From Thermococcus eurythermalis (GTDB lineage: Archaea; Methanobacteriota_B; Thermococci; Thermococcales; Thermococcaceae): a stretch of DNA of 64,000 nt. The stretch lies in NCBI RefSeq assembly GCF_000769655.1, contig NZ_CP008887.1, forward strand, positions 682,001-746,000, given 5' to 3'. Shown here one piece after another: positions 41,061-49,642 of this stretch (position 1 is its first letter; every line of letters begins with the position of its first letter). Made by a program: the position numbers and the translations under genes. The notes under the pieces were generated by a model. The model was given only the letters and a program-made list of their open reading frames with translations, ran no database searches and had not been told where the DNA came from.

Positions 41061-42310
41061 TAAACCTGCCTCCATGCAGATACGAGCAACGTACTAACTG
41101 TGATCAAACCAATGGCAATTAGTGTGTTTATTATTGTGAGAATATCTCTGGTTATGGAGAGCACTCCTATCTCCACTATTAGCATACCCAACACATACCA
41201 AGCTACCTTTGTCTTGTTTATGGACAGCATGTAGTTAATAGTTACACTCGCCATTGCAAAGAACATCATCGCCAGCCCATACCTCCAGAGATAAGGGGCA
41301 ACGCTGAGGTATTTTTCGCCGTAGATGAAGGTGATTATGAATTCTGGGAAGAGTGCATAGGCCAAAACGATGCCCCCTGAGATTAAAGATACTAGGGCCA
41401 GTCCCCTGAGTAGAATATGAAAGTGTCCTTCTCCTCTCTCATGGTTCTCTGCCGCTTTGGGAAATACCACCATGCTCACAGCTCCGGGAGCAAAGAGGGC
41501 TATCTTACCTAGAACAGAGATTGCAGAGTAGTTTCCTGCCTCTGTAGGAGATAAGTAGTGCTTCACGAGAATAACGTCAATGTTCCACATAGTTGTGTAG
41601 GCAAATATTGCCAAAAAAGCTGGCACACTGTACTTTATGATGTCCGTGAGCTCCACCTTATGATTATCGCCGTCTCTATAGCCAAACAAGTCTCTCAGAA
41701 AGAGCAGCGTTATCAGAAATGCCCCAACGTGTGCCAAGAAAACTCCCAGCACACCGCCCAGAACACCATAGCCGAGCAACACAAGGAGAACACCGAAGAT
41801 GAGCTTGAAGAGCGCCCATGATGAAACGCTCACCCCCAGAGCGACAAACCTCTGGAGTCCTCTGAGGATTCCCTGGTGGGCGGGGAGCACTAGTCCAAAG
41901 GGTATCGAGGCGAAAAGGGCTATCACATAAACCCTGTTTTCAATGTGTAAAAAGCTGGATATAAAGGGCGATAGCAGAATCAGTACAACATACACTCCAA
42001 TGCCTAAAAGTGAAAGGCTTTTGGTGGCCTTGATTAAAAGGGCCTTGATTTTCCCATATTCGTTGTTCACCTTATACACTGCGGTGAATTTGGTCATGGA
42101 TGCGTTTACAGTATTGGAAAGCACCGAGAATATGTAGAACAGCGATAGAAGGCTGAAAAGCTCGCCGTATTCCTGCGGAGTTAATAGACGACCCATCAAG
42201 AGCTGATACAGGTAGTTGAAGAAGTTGGACAGTGTCATGGCCACCATCATGATGAAAGCGTCCCTGTAAAATCCATATCTAAGGGCACTGAGCTTTGTTG
42301 TCAGGTTCAT
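41060..42310 (-). CDS. Oligosaccharide flippase (Wzx-like, MOP superfamily)
   Basis: The protein has 416 residues and 12 to 14 membrane segments. The start (SNFFNYLYQLLMGRLLTPQEYGELFSL, split by the first two helices) is typical of Wzx-type exporters that turn lipid-linked oligosaccharides across the cytoplasmic membrane. It is the first gene of the nine-gene minus-strand run and divergent from aglB, with a 196-base promoter region between. A TATA-like TTTTAAAATTATG lies upstream on its strand. Confidence 0.9.
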   Translation of the reverse strand: MNLTTKLSALRYGFYRDAFIMMVAMTLSNFFNYLYQLLMGRLLTPQEYGELFSLLSLFYIFSVLSNTVNASMTKFTAVYKVNNEYGKIKALLIKATKSLSLLGIGVYVVLILLSPFISSFLHIENRVYVIALFASIPFGLVLPAHQGILRGLQRFVALGVSVSSWALFKLIFGVLLVLLGYGVLGGVLGVFLAHVGAFLITLLFLRDLFGYRDGDNHKVELTDIIKYSVPAFLAIFAYTTMWNIDVILVKHYLSPTEAGNYSAISVLGKIALFAPGAVSMVVFPKAAENHERGEGHFHILLRGLALVSLISGGIVLAYALFPEFIITFIYGEKYLSVAPYLWRYGLAMMFFAMASVTINYMLSINKTKVAWYVLGMLIVEIGVLSITRDILTIINTLIAIGLITVSTLLVSAWRQV

Positions 42311-42506
42311 TATTGAACCTCCCTGTTTGGGGTAATCTTTACCAGTTAGTTAAAACCAACTCATAATTTTAAAACCTTTTCCTTGTCCCGCAAGGTTATG
42401 AAATCGACTGGATATTGAAGTTTGGTGAAATTTTTATTTTGAAACCCGATGTGGTTTATGAATTAACTTTTTAACAGGGGATGATACTATTGGGTAAGGG
42501 ATATTT

Positions 42507-44813
42507 ATGAGTGAGCGCTGTCTATTGGGTCAAAAAGTAGCTTTAGGCGTAGTTGTCACAATCGCGCTAATAGTACGGTTGCTCTCGATTAGGTTCAAGT
42601 ATCTTCTCGGTTATGACCCCTATTTTCATTTAGCTTACATCGAGGAAGTTCTGAAGGCCGGTGAGTGGTTCAACTTTTTCACGATTGCCAACGGCCCGTG
42701 GGGATTTCAAGTTAAGGACTTCCATCCCCTTGGGCTCTGGATGACTCCGGCTTACGTTTATAAGGTTTTAAGCGTCTTTGGAATTTCTCTCCAAACGGCA
42801 TTTAAAATAACTCCCGTGATTTTTGGGGTTTTAACGGTAGTCTTCCTTTATCTTGCGCTCCTTAAGCTCTATGATATAAAGAGAGCATTTTTTGCATCAC
42901 TGTTTCTAGCCCTAAGCTTTGGGCACATCTTCCGGTCAATGGCAAATTATTATAGGGGAGATAACTATATGCTCTTCTGGTATTCGGTAGCTTTGTCTGG
43001 TATCGCTCTGGCACTCAGTGCCGATAGAAAAGAGTGGGGATTCAAGAGGTTCGCTTTTTATCTGATCCCTGCCCTTGCGAGTGGTTTTGCTGCAATCTTC
43101 TGGCAGGCGTATTATCCAATCTTTGTGTTCCTGCTGGCAAATGGTGTTTTCCTAGCTACTGGAGCTTTCATCCTAGACAAAAAAGAAAACCTGCTTGATG
43201 CTTTCGCTTTGATTCTCTCAACAGTACTCGGGGCGGTCATCGCAAATTTCTTGGGTGGGAAATTCGGCTACGGCATGTTTGGGTACACCAAAGGGATTGG
43301 GAAGTCCCTTGCGACAGAGCTGGGGGTTGAATTTGGGCTGATAAAGGACGCATACCTTTTGGTTCACCTCTATTACCTCGTACCGCTTTCGCTGGCTTTT
43401 GTGGTGCTCCTTATACTACTTTTAAAATTCGTGAAGGATAAAAAAGCACGGATAGGTATTATAATTGGCCTGTCTACTTTGTCCTTCCTCGTGATCATCA
43501 CTAAGTTCCCGGCATTGAGGGGGCTGTTCAGTGTTTTCGGTATGTTCGAGGGCGTCCCGATAATGGAGACAAGGCCCACGACCTTCCAGGACCTGTGGAA
43601 GGCGTTTTCGATAAGCCTCTTCTTGAGCCCGCTATTCCTCCTGCGCTTTCGTCCAAAGCACGTGAAGGCGGAAGACTTCCTTCTCTTGGGGCTGATAATG
43701 CCGAGTCTCTACCTGCTCTCCATTTGGGTGAGGTTTGTTTCAATAGGCTCACTGGCGATAGCCATTATGGCCGGAGTTGGGTTGGCGGAGGCCCACAATG
43801 TGGTAATGCCCCGACTTAAAGACAAGAGGGCGTATGGGGCCGCTTTGGCCCTTCTGATGTTACTTCCGGCGATAAACGGGGCCTTTGCGTTCAAAAATGT
43901 CCTGGACACGAAGCCCTTTATGAACGAAGCATGGGAGGACGCCCTAACATGGCTAAAAGACAACTCGAACGAGAACGACATCGTCTTAGCCTGGTGGGAT
44001 TACGGTACGTGGGTAACCTACTATTCTAGAAGAAGCCCCGTGGCAGAGATAGCCCCCAATTCAGATGTTGCCCTCTACTACCTGGGAAAGAGGGATGAGA
44101 ACTGGGCCGTGAGCCTAGGAGTCGACTACGTCATCGTGAGCTACTATGACTTCCTCAAGTTCGGGGCCATCGTCGAGACGGCAAACGGGCATCCAAAGTA
44201 CAACATCACCGAGAAGTACGGAGTTTTAGTCATGCCACTCACCTCCAGCGCAGGGGCGTTGATATTCCAGAAAGGAGGCCATACTATAATAGCAAAGCCT
44301 GGAGAGAGGTGGGATGTGCAGGTCAATCTCAACGGGCAGTTAATTGCACCAAAAGAAGTCTATGTCGAGTACGGGCAGAAGACCTTAAAGCCCGAGCTCT
44401 CAATCTCGAACTCCAATACTTATCTCTACATAAACTTGAACTATAAATACGCAATATTCATGAATGAGGAGACGTTCAATACAACTCTCGCGAAGCTCTT
44501 CATAAGGCCTGAAAAGCCCTACGAGCTGGTTTATTCAGACGGTGGATTGATAAAAGTCTTGAGGCTCAAGCACCCGAACGTCCGGGTTGAGAAAGATAAT
44601 GGTATAATAATCTTCCACTTTGAAAACGCGACCGGAACGAGGCTGGGAATCTGGGGCTTCTTGGACAACGGAACCCAAGTCTTCAACAAATGGTACGACG
44701 TAAAGGGGAAGGAAGAGTTCGAGCTTCCCGAAGAGGTCAACGGGACAGTCATAAGGTACGCTTATGCTATGGATAAGAAAGTCATTGACAGAGGGATATT
44801 TAGAAGAGGTTGA
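42507..44813 (+). CDS. aglB: Oligosaccharyltransferase AglB (STT3 family)
   Basis: The protein has 768 residues. AglB moves a lipid-linked oligosaccharide onto Asn in N-x-S/T sequons of secreted proteins. The N-terminal membrane half has the first acidic motif GYDPYFH with Asp37 and the second near residue 151 (NYYRGDN). The extracellular half carries WWDYG at 496-500 in VLAWWDYGTWVTYYSRR. The length places it with the shorter archaeal AglB forms. It stands at the centre of the glycan island, divergent from the flippase operon. The ATG follows AAGGGATATTT. Confidence 0.95.
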   Translation: MSERCLLGQKVALGVVVTIALIVRLLSIRFKYLLGYDPYFHLAYIEEVLKAGEWFNFFTIANGPWGFQVKDFHPLGLWMTPAYVYKVLSVFGISLQTAFKITPVIFGVLTVVFLYLALLKLYDIKRAFFASLFLALSFGHIFRSMANYYRGDNYMLFWYSVALSGIALALSADRKEWGFKRFAFYLIPALASGFAAIFWQAYYPIFVFLLANGVFLATGAFILDKKENLLDAFALILSTVLGAVIANFLGGKFGYGMFGYTKGIGKSLATELGVEFGLIKDAYLLVHLYYLVPLSLAFVVLLILLLKFVKDKKARIGIIIGLSTLSFLVIITKFPALRGLFSVFGMFEGVPIMETRPTTFQDLWKAFSISLFLSPLFLLRFRPKHVKAEDFLLLGLIMPSLYLLSIWVRFVSIGSLAIAIMAGVGLAEAHNVVMPRLKDKRAYGAALALLMLLPAINGAFAFKNVLDTKPFMNEAWEDALTWLKDNSNENDIVLAWWDYGTWVTYYSRRSPVAEIAPNSDVALYYLGKRDENWAVSLGVDYVIVSYYDFLKFGAIVETANGHPKYNITEKYGVLVMPLTSSAGALIFQKGGHTIIAKPGERWDVQVNLNGQLIAPKEVYVEYGQKTLKPELSISNSNTYLYINLNYKYAIFMNEETFNTTLAKLFIRPEKPYELVYSDGGLIKVLRLKHPNVRVEKDNGIIIFHFENATGTRLGIWGFLDNGTQVFNKWYDVKGKEEFELPEEVNGTVIRYAYAMDKKVIDRGIFRRG

Positions 44814-44814
44814 A

Positions 44815-45060
44815 ATGAGCACCCGCCCCGCTGGTTATTATGAGGGCACTGCCGACGGCCCTCTCTTTGTATTCAGGATAGAACCGGATTATAGCAAAGT
44901 TCATGCCTAGCATTGAAAGCTGGAACGTCAGGTTTAGTGCTGAAACAATGGCGCTCGCAACCCCAACGTCCTCAGCGGGATAAAGCCTCGCGGCGATTGC
45001 CCAGAAGAGGAAACCGGCAACGGTGGTTGTTAGGGATGATAGCCTCAGGAGTCAGAGCAT
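44815..45060 (-). pseudogene. Remnant of a second flippase, N-terminal part
   Basis: The minus strand reads from an ATG at 45060, preceded by GGAGG and a TATA-like CTTTAAATACT, as ML-stop-LLRLSSLTTTVAGFLFW and continues AARLYPAEDVGVASAIV and LGMNFAIIRFYPEYKERAV. This is the start of a Wzx-type flippase. The third codon is TGA, and homology ends directly behind the aglB stop, where the rest of the gene is gone. GC-rich codon use differs from the AT-rich DNA to its right. Confidence 0.75.
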
Positions 45061-45439
45061 CTTCTGGCCTCCTTAGACCTTATTTTGGGGTTAGTATTTA
45101 AAGCTTTCACTGGCTCTTTCCGCTGTCCTTCAAACGAATCCTCACGACCTATTTTCGGTTTTAGCTGTGGATGTGGTTAAACTTAACATTTTGCTTTGCA
45201 TTTGCGTTTGCGAGTCGCGATTTCTTATCCCACTTATATGTCGCGTCAATAATTGACGCTGATGCTTCGAAGTGGTGCATATATCCGAGCCCTTACTGCG
45301 TTTCATTCCTGCAGATAGTGCAACGCGAAGATATTCTCGGTCAAAATTTTTGCAAAATGCAAAAGGACTTAACTAAACCTAAATAGATCTCCATTAAGGA
45401 CAAGTTTTTCTGGAAAATAGGCTCTCTGCGGGGTCTTTG

Positions 45440-45464
45440 AGTTAACTTAACTCTTAAGTTAACT
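45440..45464. repeat. Perfect 11-bp inverted repeat with 3-bp centre
   Basis: AGTTAACTTAA (45440-45450) and TTAAGTTAACT (45454-45464) are exact complements around CTC. A second dyad, CTGCAA/TTGCAG (45463-45480), starts where the first ends. Both are long enough to be protein-binding sites. Confidence 0.6.
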
Positions 45465-45547
45465 GCAAATACAGTTGCAGAGGGTTGCAAAACAGGTGCA
45501 ACACTAGTCTATTTGGTCTACCTTTTAAGTTTGAACAAGCAATAAAT

Positions 45548-45561
45548 TGCAAAGCTTTGCA
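45548..45561. repeat. Perfect 14-bp palindrome
   Basis: TGCAAAGCTTTGCA is self-complementary. It belongs to a cluster of at least nine TTGCA or TGCAA words between 45195 and 45561, including TTTTGCAAAA at 45348-45357. Confidence 0.55.
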
Positions 45562-45584
45562 GTTACTTCCTAGTCAACAGCATT

Positions 45585-45993
45585 AAGAGTTCGTCAATCA
45601 TCTCTGCTCAATGGAAACTCATCTTCAACCCCTAATTACATATTGGTGGAAGACGTGTTTAACTCTTTCATCAACGTATGGTGAAACTAATCCCTTAATT
45701 TTGCTTATTCCCCCGCTCAAGAGCTTGGCGTTTTCTATGCGCTTAGCGTTCCAAGCATCAAGCTTTTTGAGCTGGACTCTACCGATTGCACCGGCTATGT
45801 TTGTCATCCTTAAATTGTAGCCGAGCTCCACATGGAGATACCTCTCAACTTAGCCATGGTTTCTAATTAAATCTGCCCTCCTGGCTAACTCGTCATTATT
45901 GGTTACGACCATCCCGCCCTCGCCGGTGGTCATGTTTTTGGTTGGGTAGAAGCTGAAGGCTGCAATATCTCCATAGGTTCCTACCTTTTGGCA
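45585..45993 (-). pseudogene. C-terminal part of a DegT/DnrJ-type aminotransferase
   Basis: The minus strand from 45993 reads [20 protein letters not shown], with the PLP-binding lysine of the family, then [13 protein letters not shown] and RNHG-stop-VERYLHVELGYN. The stop is TAA where Gln (CAA) would be expected. It continues LRMTNIAGAIGRVQLKKLD and loses frame near 45622. These enzymes transfer an amino group to keto-sugar nucleotides. The N-terminal half lies on the other strand at 46453-46936, so the gene has been split by inversion. Confidence 0.8.
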
Positions 45994-46262
45994 TTCTTAC
46001 AAACGACCTCTATCCTAGGGCGTTCAACGAGGACTGGGAACTCGTTCCAACACTAGTTAAAAAAGGTGCTTCTATTGGAGCCCACGCAACTATAGTCTGC
46101 GGCGTAACGTTTGAAGGACTTCGTCTGCTACTGCGGAAGGCCCCCAAAGAAAAGGTGGGTGAGGATGAAGAGGGAATACTCTTTAAGTGCTCCCGCTGTG
46201 GAAAGGAAGTTAAAATTAGAAAAGAAGACTATGGGAGATATCTCAGGGAGAAAGATTTGTGA
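45994..46262 (+). pseudogene. C-terminal part of a sugar N-acetyltransferase (left-handed beta-helix type)
   Basis: From 45996 the plus strand reads [20 protein letters not shown] then VKKGASIGAHATIVCGVT, the conserved core of WbpD-like UDP-amino-sugar N-acetyltransferases. The next helix coils are deleted; a shifted frame continues KDFVCYCGRPPKK, and another shift gives FKCSRCGKEVKIRKEDYG, together a CxC...CxxC zinc ribbon. Its N-terminal half is on the minus strand at 46937-47186. Confidence 0.75.
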
Positions 46263-46274
46263 GAGTGCTGAACA

Positions 46275-46456
46275 ATGGATAGAGGTGGAAAGTTGGAGAT
46301 TTCTAGTGAGGAGCTATTAAACCTACTTGGAGACGAGTTTAAGAGATGGAGGAAATCCCAGATGAGAAGTACGAGGAATATTACAGGAGAGTTAAAGACC
46401 CCGAAATGAAAAGGACTCTCATGATATTTAAAGCAATTAAGGAGGAGGAAAAATGA
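46275..46456 (+). pseudogene. Frameshifted small open frame between acetyltransferase and aminotransferase
   Basis: From an ATG at 46275 the frame reads MDRGGKLEISSEELLNLLGD, then must shift by one base near 46345 to continue EEIPDEKYEEYYRRVKDPE and end AIKEEEK before a TGA that overlaps the aminotransferase ATG (ATGA). It looks like the C-terminal tail of an operon gene placed before the aminotransferase. Family not recognised. Confidence 0.45.
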
Positions 46457-46936
46457 TCCCAATTGCCAGACCTTTGATTTGCGAAGAAGAAATAAATGTG
46501 GTAACTGAAGGTTTTGAAGAGCGGAATGCTTGCAAGCGGAAAGGAAGTTGAGGCTTTTGAAAAAGAGTTCGCCCAATACTTGGGAGCAAAACATGCTATT
46601 GCAGTGACCACCGGTACCACGGCTTTGGATGTTGCCTTAAAAGTCCTCAAAATCGGCCCCGGCGATGAGGTCATCACAACGCCCTTCACATTCATAGCCT
46701 CTTTAAACTCAATCCTCTTCCAAGGAGCAAAGCCCGTTTTTGCAGACATAGATCCAAAGACGTTCAACCTCGACCCAAACGATGTTCTTGAAAAAAATAA
46801 CAGACAAAACCAGAGCAATTCTAGTAGTTCACCCCTACGGCCAGCCTACTAACATGAAGACCTTTAAAGAGATTGCCAAGGACTACAAGCTTTATCTAAT
46901 TGAGGACTGCGCCCAACCCACGGTGCAGAGTTTATG
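46453..46936 (+). pseudogene. N-terminal part of a DegT/DnrJ-type aminotransferase
   Basis: The start MIPIARPLICEEEIN is followed, after a frameshift near 46510, by KSGMLASGKEVEAFEKEFA and AIAVTTGTTALDVALKVL. A second shift lies in an A7 run near 46790 (LEK then ITDKTRAILVVHPYGQ), and a third lies near 46912 (EDCAQ then HGAEFM). The sequence is typical of PLP-dependent sugar aminotransferases. It stops abruptly at 46936, where the C-terminal half would continue as CQKVGTYGD, found inverted at 45993. Confidence 0.8.
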
Positions 46937-47186
46937 TCATGTGCGGGCCGAGAAAAATGTCATCTTCGACTTTTACTCCACGATAAACGCTCACTCCGTT
47001 CTGGATTTTAGCGTTGTTGCCTATCTCGACTCCGACGTCAATGTAAACGTCCTTCCCTATGTTGCAGTTCCTGCCTATTTTGGCGCCCTTCCTTATGTGG
47101 GCGAAGTGCCATATTCTAGTCCCTTCCCCAATTTCAACGTCATCTTCAACAACAGCTAAGGGATGAACGAAATACTTTTGAGCCAT
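46937..47186 (-). pseudogene. N-terminal part of a sugar N-acetyltransferase
   Basis: From the ATG at 47186 the minus strand reads MAQKYFVHPLAVVEDDVEIG, then hexapeptide repeats (GEGTRIWHFAHIRKGAKIG, NCNIGKDVYIDVGVEIG) and ends DDIFLGPHM at the breakpoint. This is the start of a WbpD-like left-handed beta-helix acetyltransferase. The missing part begins [11 protein letters not shown] and is found at 45994 on the other strand. GGTG precedes the ATG. Confidence 0.78.
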
Positions 47187-47237
47187 TTGGGACACCAAAT
47201 TTTAATAAAGCAGGAAAATTATAAGCTTTTGGTGGCT

Positions 47238-48374
47238 ATGGGAGAAACGTTAAGAATAGCGTTTGTTTACGATGTGATTTATCCATGGGTAAAAGGAGGC
47301 GTTGAAAAAAGGATCCATGAACTAGCCAAGCGGCTTGCAAAGAAACACGAAGTTCACGTATTCGGCTACAAGCTCTGGAATGGAAAAGAGGTTATTGAGA
47401 GAAGTGGAATTTTTTATCACGGGACGATAAGAGCTAAGAAAATTTACAGTAATGGAAGAAGGGCAATAACCCCTCCTCTGCTCCATGCCCTTAAGCTAGT
47501 TCCTTTATTTAGAAATGAAAAGTTTGACGTCATAGACTGCCAGGCTTCCCCATACTTTCCGGCGTATTCCTCTAAAGCTGGTGCAATGTTTCAAAATTCA
47601 AAGCTAATCATAACATGGCATGAATTCTGGGGGAAGTATTGGTTTGAATACTTGGGAAAAGCTGGCATGTTTGGACAAGCGACTGAGAGGGGGCTCTTTG
47701 AGTTAACAGATAGCCACGTGGCGGTTTCTTTGAAAACAAAAAGAGACCTCTATAATGCAGGACTAAGGAAAGATGTACACGTTATTCCCAATGGGATAGA
47801 CTTCAAAAGGATACAGAAAATAGAACAGGCTGAGTTGGAATCAGATATCATATTTGTGGGACGCTTGGTTAAAGAGAAAAACGTTCCTCTTTTGCTAAAT
47901 GCAATTAGAGTTATCAAAGAAGAAATTCCTGACATTAAAGCTCTTATCGTTGGGAATGGCCCAGAGCGGAAGAATTTGGAGAATTTGAGCAAAAGCTTGG
48001 GTACTTCGGACAATGTAGAGTTTTTGGGGTTCTTGGAGAGCCACGATGATGTAATTGCTCACATGAAGGTCTCTAAGGTCTTTGCGTTCCCCTCCTTGAG
48101 AGAAGGGTTTGGAATCGTAGTTCTGGAGGCAAATGCATCTGGCCTGCCTGTCGTTACGGTCAATTATGAGATGAACGCTTCAAAGGACTTAATTGTAAGT
48201 GGCAAGAACGGATTCGTCAGCGAACTCAACGAAAAGGACTTTGCAGAAAAGATTTTAACTGCACTTGAAAGGAGGAGAAAAATGAAAAGCATTGCCATAA
48301 ATATTGCGAGTATGTATGATTGGGAAGAGATAGTTGATGTGCTTGAAAGGTACTATCAGGAGCTTATATGTTAG
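47238..48374 (+). CDS. GT4 glycosyltransferase
   Basis: The protein has 378 residues. The ATG at 47238 follows GGTGG; an earlier in-frame start at 47163 would cross the broken acetyltransferase. The motifs are RIAFVYDVIYPWVKGGVEKR, VIPNGIDFKRIQ, IIFVGRLVKEKN and the E-x7-E in REGFGIVVLEANASG. It is the full-length paralogue of the truncated gene at 26447, with which it shares long stretches of near-identical protein. It opens the plus-strand run. Confidence 0.9.
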   Translation: MGETLRIAFVYDVIYPWVKGGVEKRIHELAKRLAKKHEVHVFGYKLWNGKEVIERSGIFYHGTIRAKKIYSNGRRAITPPLLHALKLVPLFRNEKFDVIDCQASPYFPAYSSKAGAMFQNSKLIITWHEFWGKYWFEYLGKAGMFGQATERGLFELTDSHVAVSLKTKRDLYNAGLRKDVHVIPNGIDFKRIQKIEQAELESDIIFVGRLVKEKNVPLLLNAIRVIKEEIPDIKALIVGNGPERKNLENLSKSLGTSDNVEFLGFLESHDDVIAHMKVSKVFAFPSLREGFGIVVLEANASGLPVVTVNYEMNASKDLIVSGKNGFVSELNEKDFAEKILTALERRRKMKSIAINIASMYDWEEIVDVLERYYQELIC

Positions 48375-48453
48375 GGTCATCTAAATTTCAGTTTGGACAC
48401 CAAAGATTTTTAACTTTTGTAGATGAGTGTCTTATAAGGGTGTGAAGAGCAGT

Positions 48454-49626
48454 ATGAGAGTTGCAATGATAATAGAAGCTTGGGAGCCCATATGGGGTGG
48501 GGGACAAGTTCATGTGTATGAAATTTGCAAGAGGCTAGTTAAGCGTGGAGTTGAAATTGATTTGTATGTGATGGCATTAAAAGATAAATATGGTAATGTT
48601 TATGCTGAAAATGAAGAACTTTTTGGGGGAAAGTTGAGGATAATTAGAGTTGGATTTCCAAGGTCGTTTACTTTTTTGAACAGAATTTTCTGGGTTTTTG
48701 AAGTTATGAAGGCAATTGTGCACAACCATAAAAAAGCTCCTTATTCATTAATTCATGCTCACGCAAATTTACCTGGATTGCCTGCGAAAATTCTTTCGAG
48801 GTTACTTAATATTCCTGTCTTATATACTGTCCATGGGAGTGGCATTGAGGCTTTAGAAAGGATGTATGGAAGGGGAATTAAAAGTAGAATTCTACATATG
48901 TTTGAAGTTTTTTTGCAAAGAAAAATCGAATATAATATTGAGATGACAGTGGATAGGAGATTCTTGAAATATCCTAACGTAAATAGGCCAATCTACATCC
49001 CAAATGGGGTCGACGTTAAGAAGTTTGATAAAATTAGTGTTGCAAAAAGTAAAATGTTCAAAATCCTGTTTGTGGGGCGTATTCATCCACAAAAGGGTCT
49101 GAGGTATCTAGTTGAGGCTATTAAAGAAATACAGGGGGAATTTGATGGAAATATGGGGGTTGTAGTAATTGTGGGGGGAAGCGCTGAGTGGACACCTGAA
49201 GAAAAAGAAGTTCGTGCGCTTATTAAAAAATTGGGCTTGGAGAGATATTTCATTTTTAAGGGAAAACTATCCGAGAAAGAGCTTTTGAAGGAATACAAAT
49301 CGTCTACACTTTTTGTCCTTCCGTCTCTCTTTGAGGGTATGCCTCTAACTTTACTTGAGGCATGGGCTTCAAAGCTCCCGGTTATAGCAACTAAAGTCGG
49401 CGAAAATCCATATCTAATAAAACACAGATATAATGGGTGGTTAGTTGAGCCGGGGAATGTTGAAGATCTTGCAGAGGCTTTAAGAGATGCGTTAAATACT
49501 CCTAGAACAAAGCTTGAAATAATGGGGGGGAGGGGTTACATGATAGTTTTCGAGAAGTTCAATTGGGACGATATAGCTGAGCGTCTGCTAATATTATATA
49601 CCAAGGCTCAACATTTAGCCAATTAA
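48454..49626 (+). CDS. GT4 glycosyltransferase
   Basis: The protein has 390 residues. The opening MRVAMIIEAWEPIWGGGQVH is the GT-B N-terminal motif, and HAHANLPGLPAKIL, VYIPNGV-type PIYIPNGVDVKKF, LFVGRIHPQKGLRYL and FEGMPLTLLEAWASK follow in normal order. The ATG at 48454 was preferred to one at 48427. The DNA is AT-rich from here to 53.8 kb, unlike the flanking housekeeping genes, which suggests acquisition from another source. Confidence 0.9.
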   Translation: MRVAMIIEAWEPIWGGGQVHVYEICKRLVKRGVEIDLYVMALKDKYGNVYAENEELFGGKLRIIRVGFPRSFTFLNRIFWVFEVMKAIVHNHKKAPYSLIHAHANLPGLPAKILSRLLNIPVLYTVHGSGIEALERMYGRGIKSRILHMFEVFLQRKIEYNIEMTVDRRFLKYPNVNRPIYIPNGVDVKKFDKISVAKSKMFKILFVGRIHPQKGLRYLVEAIKEIQGEFDGNMGVVVIVGGSAEWTPEEKEVRALIKKLGLERYFIFKGKLSEKELLKEYKSSTLFVLPSLFEGMPLTLLEAWASKLPVIATKVGENPYLIKHRYNGWLVEPGNVEDLAEALRDALNTPRTKLEIMGGRGYMIVFEKFNWDDIAERLLILYTKAQHLAN

Positions 49627-49642
49627 GTAGTGGTGGGTTATT

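Larger units (their letters stand above)
45061..45584. other. Non-coding, dyad-rich AT-rich stretch
   Basis: No convincing gene is seen in these 524 bases; a 71-codon frame at 45171-45386 has no protein-like features. The stretch holds repeated TTGCA/TGCAA words and several perfect inverted repeats, listed separately. It separates the flippase remnant from the broken aminotransferase and may be regulatory or a scar of an excised element. Confidence 0.5.

Noticed and set aside
45171-45386. A 71-codon frame in the dyad-rich stretch
   Set aside because: Unusual composition, no ribosome site, no homology-like motifs; it overlaps repeats better explained as sites.
46229-46818. Minus-strand frames of 121 and 145 codons opposite the broken aminotransferase
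   Set aside because: They are antisense to recognisable aminotransferase sequence and have no signals.
45585-46936. An actively switching invertible segment
   Set aside because: Although the orientation is reversed, both genes also carry stops, frameshifts or a deletion, and no inverted repeats or recombinase gene are present, so present-day switching is unlikely.
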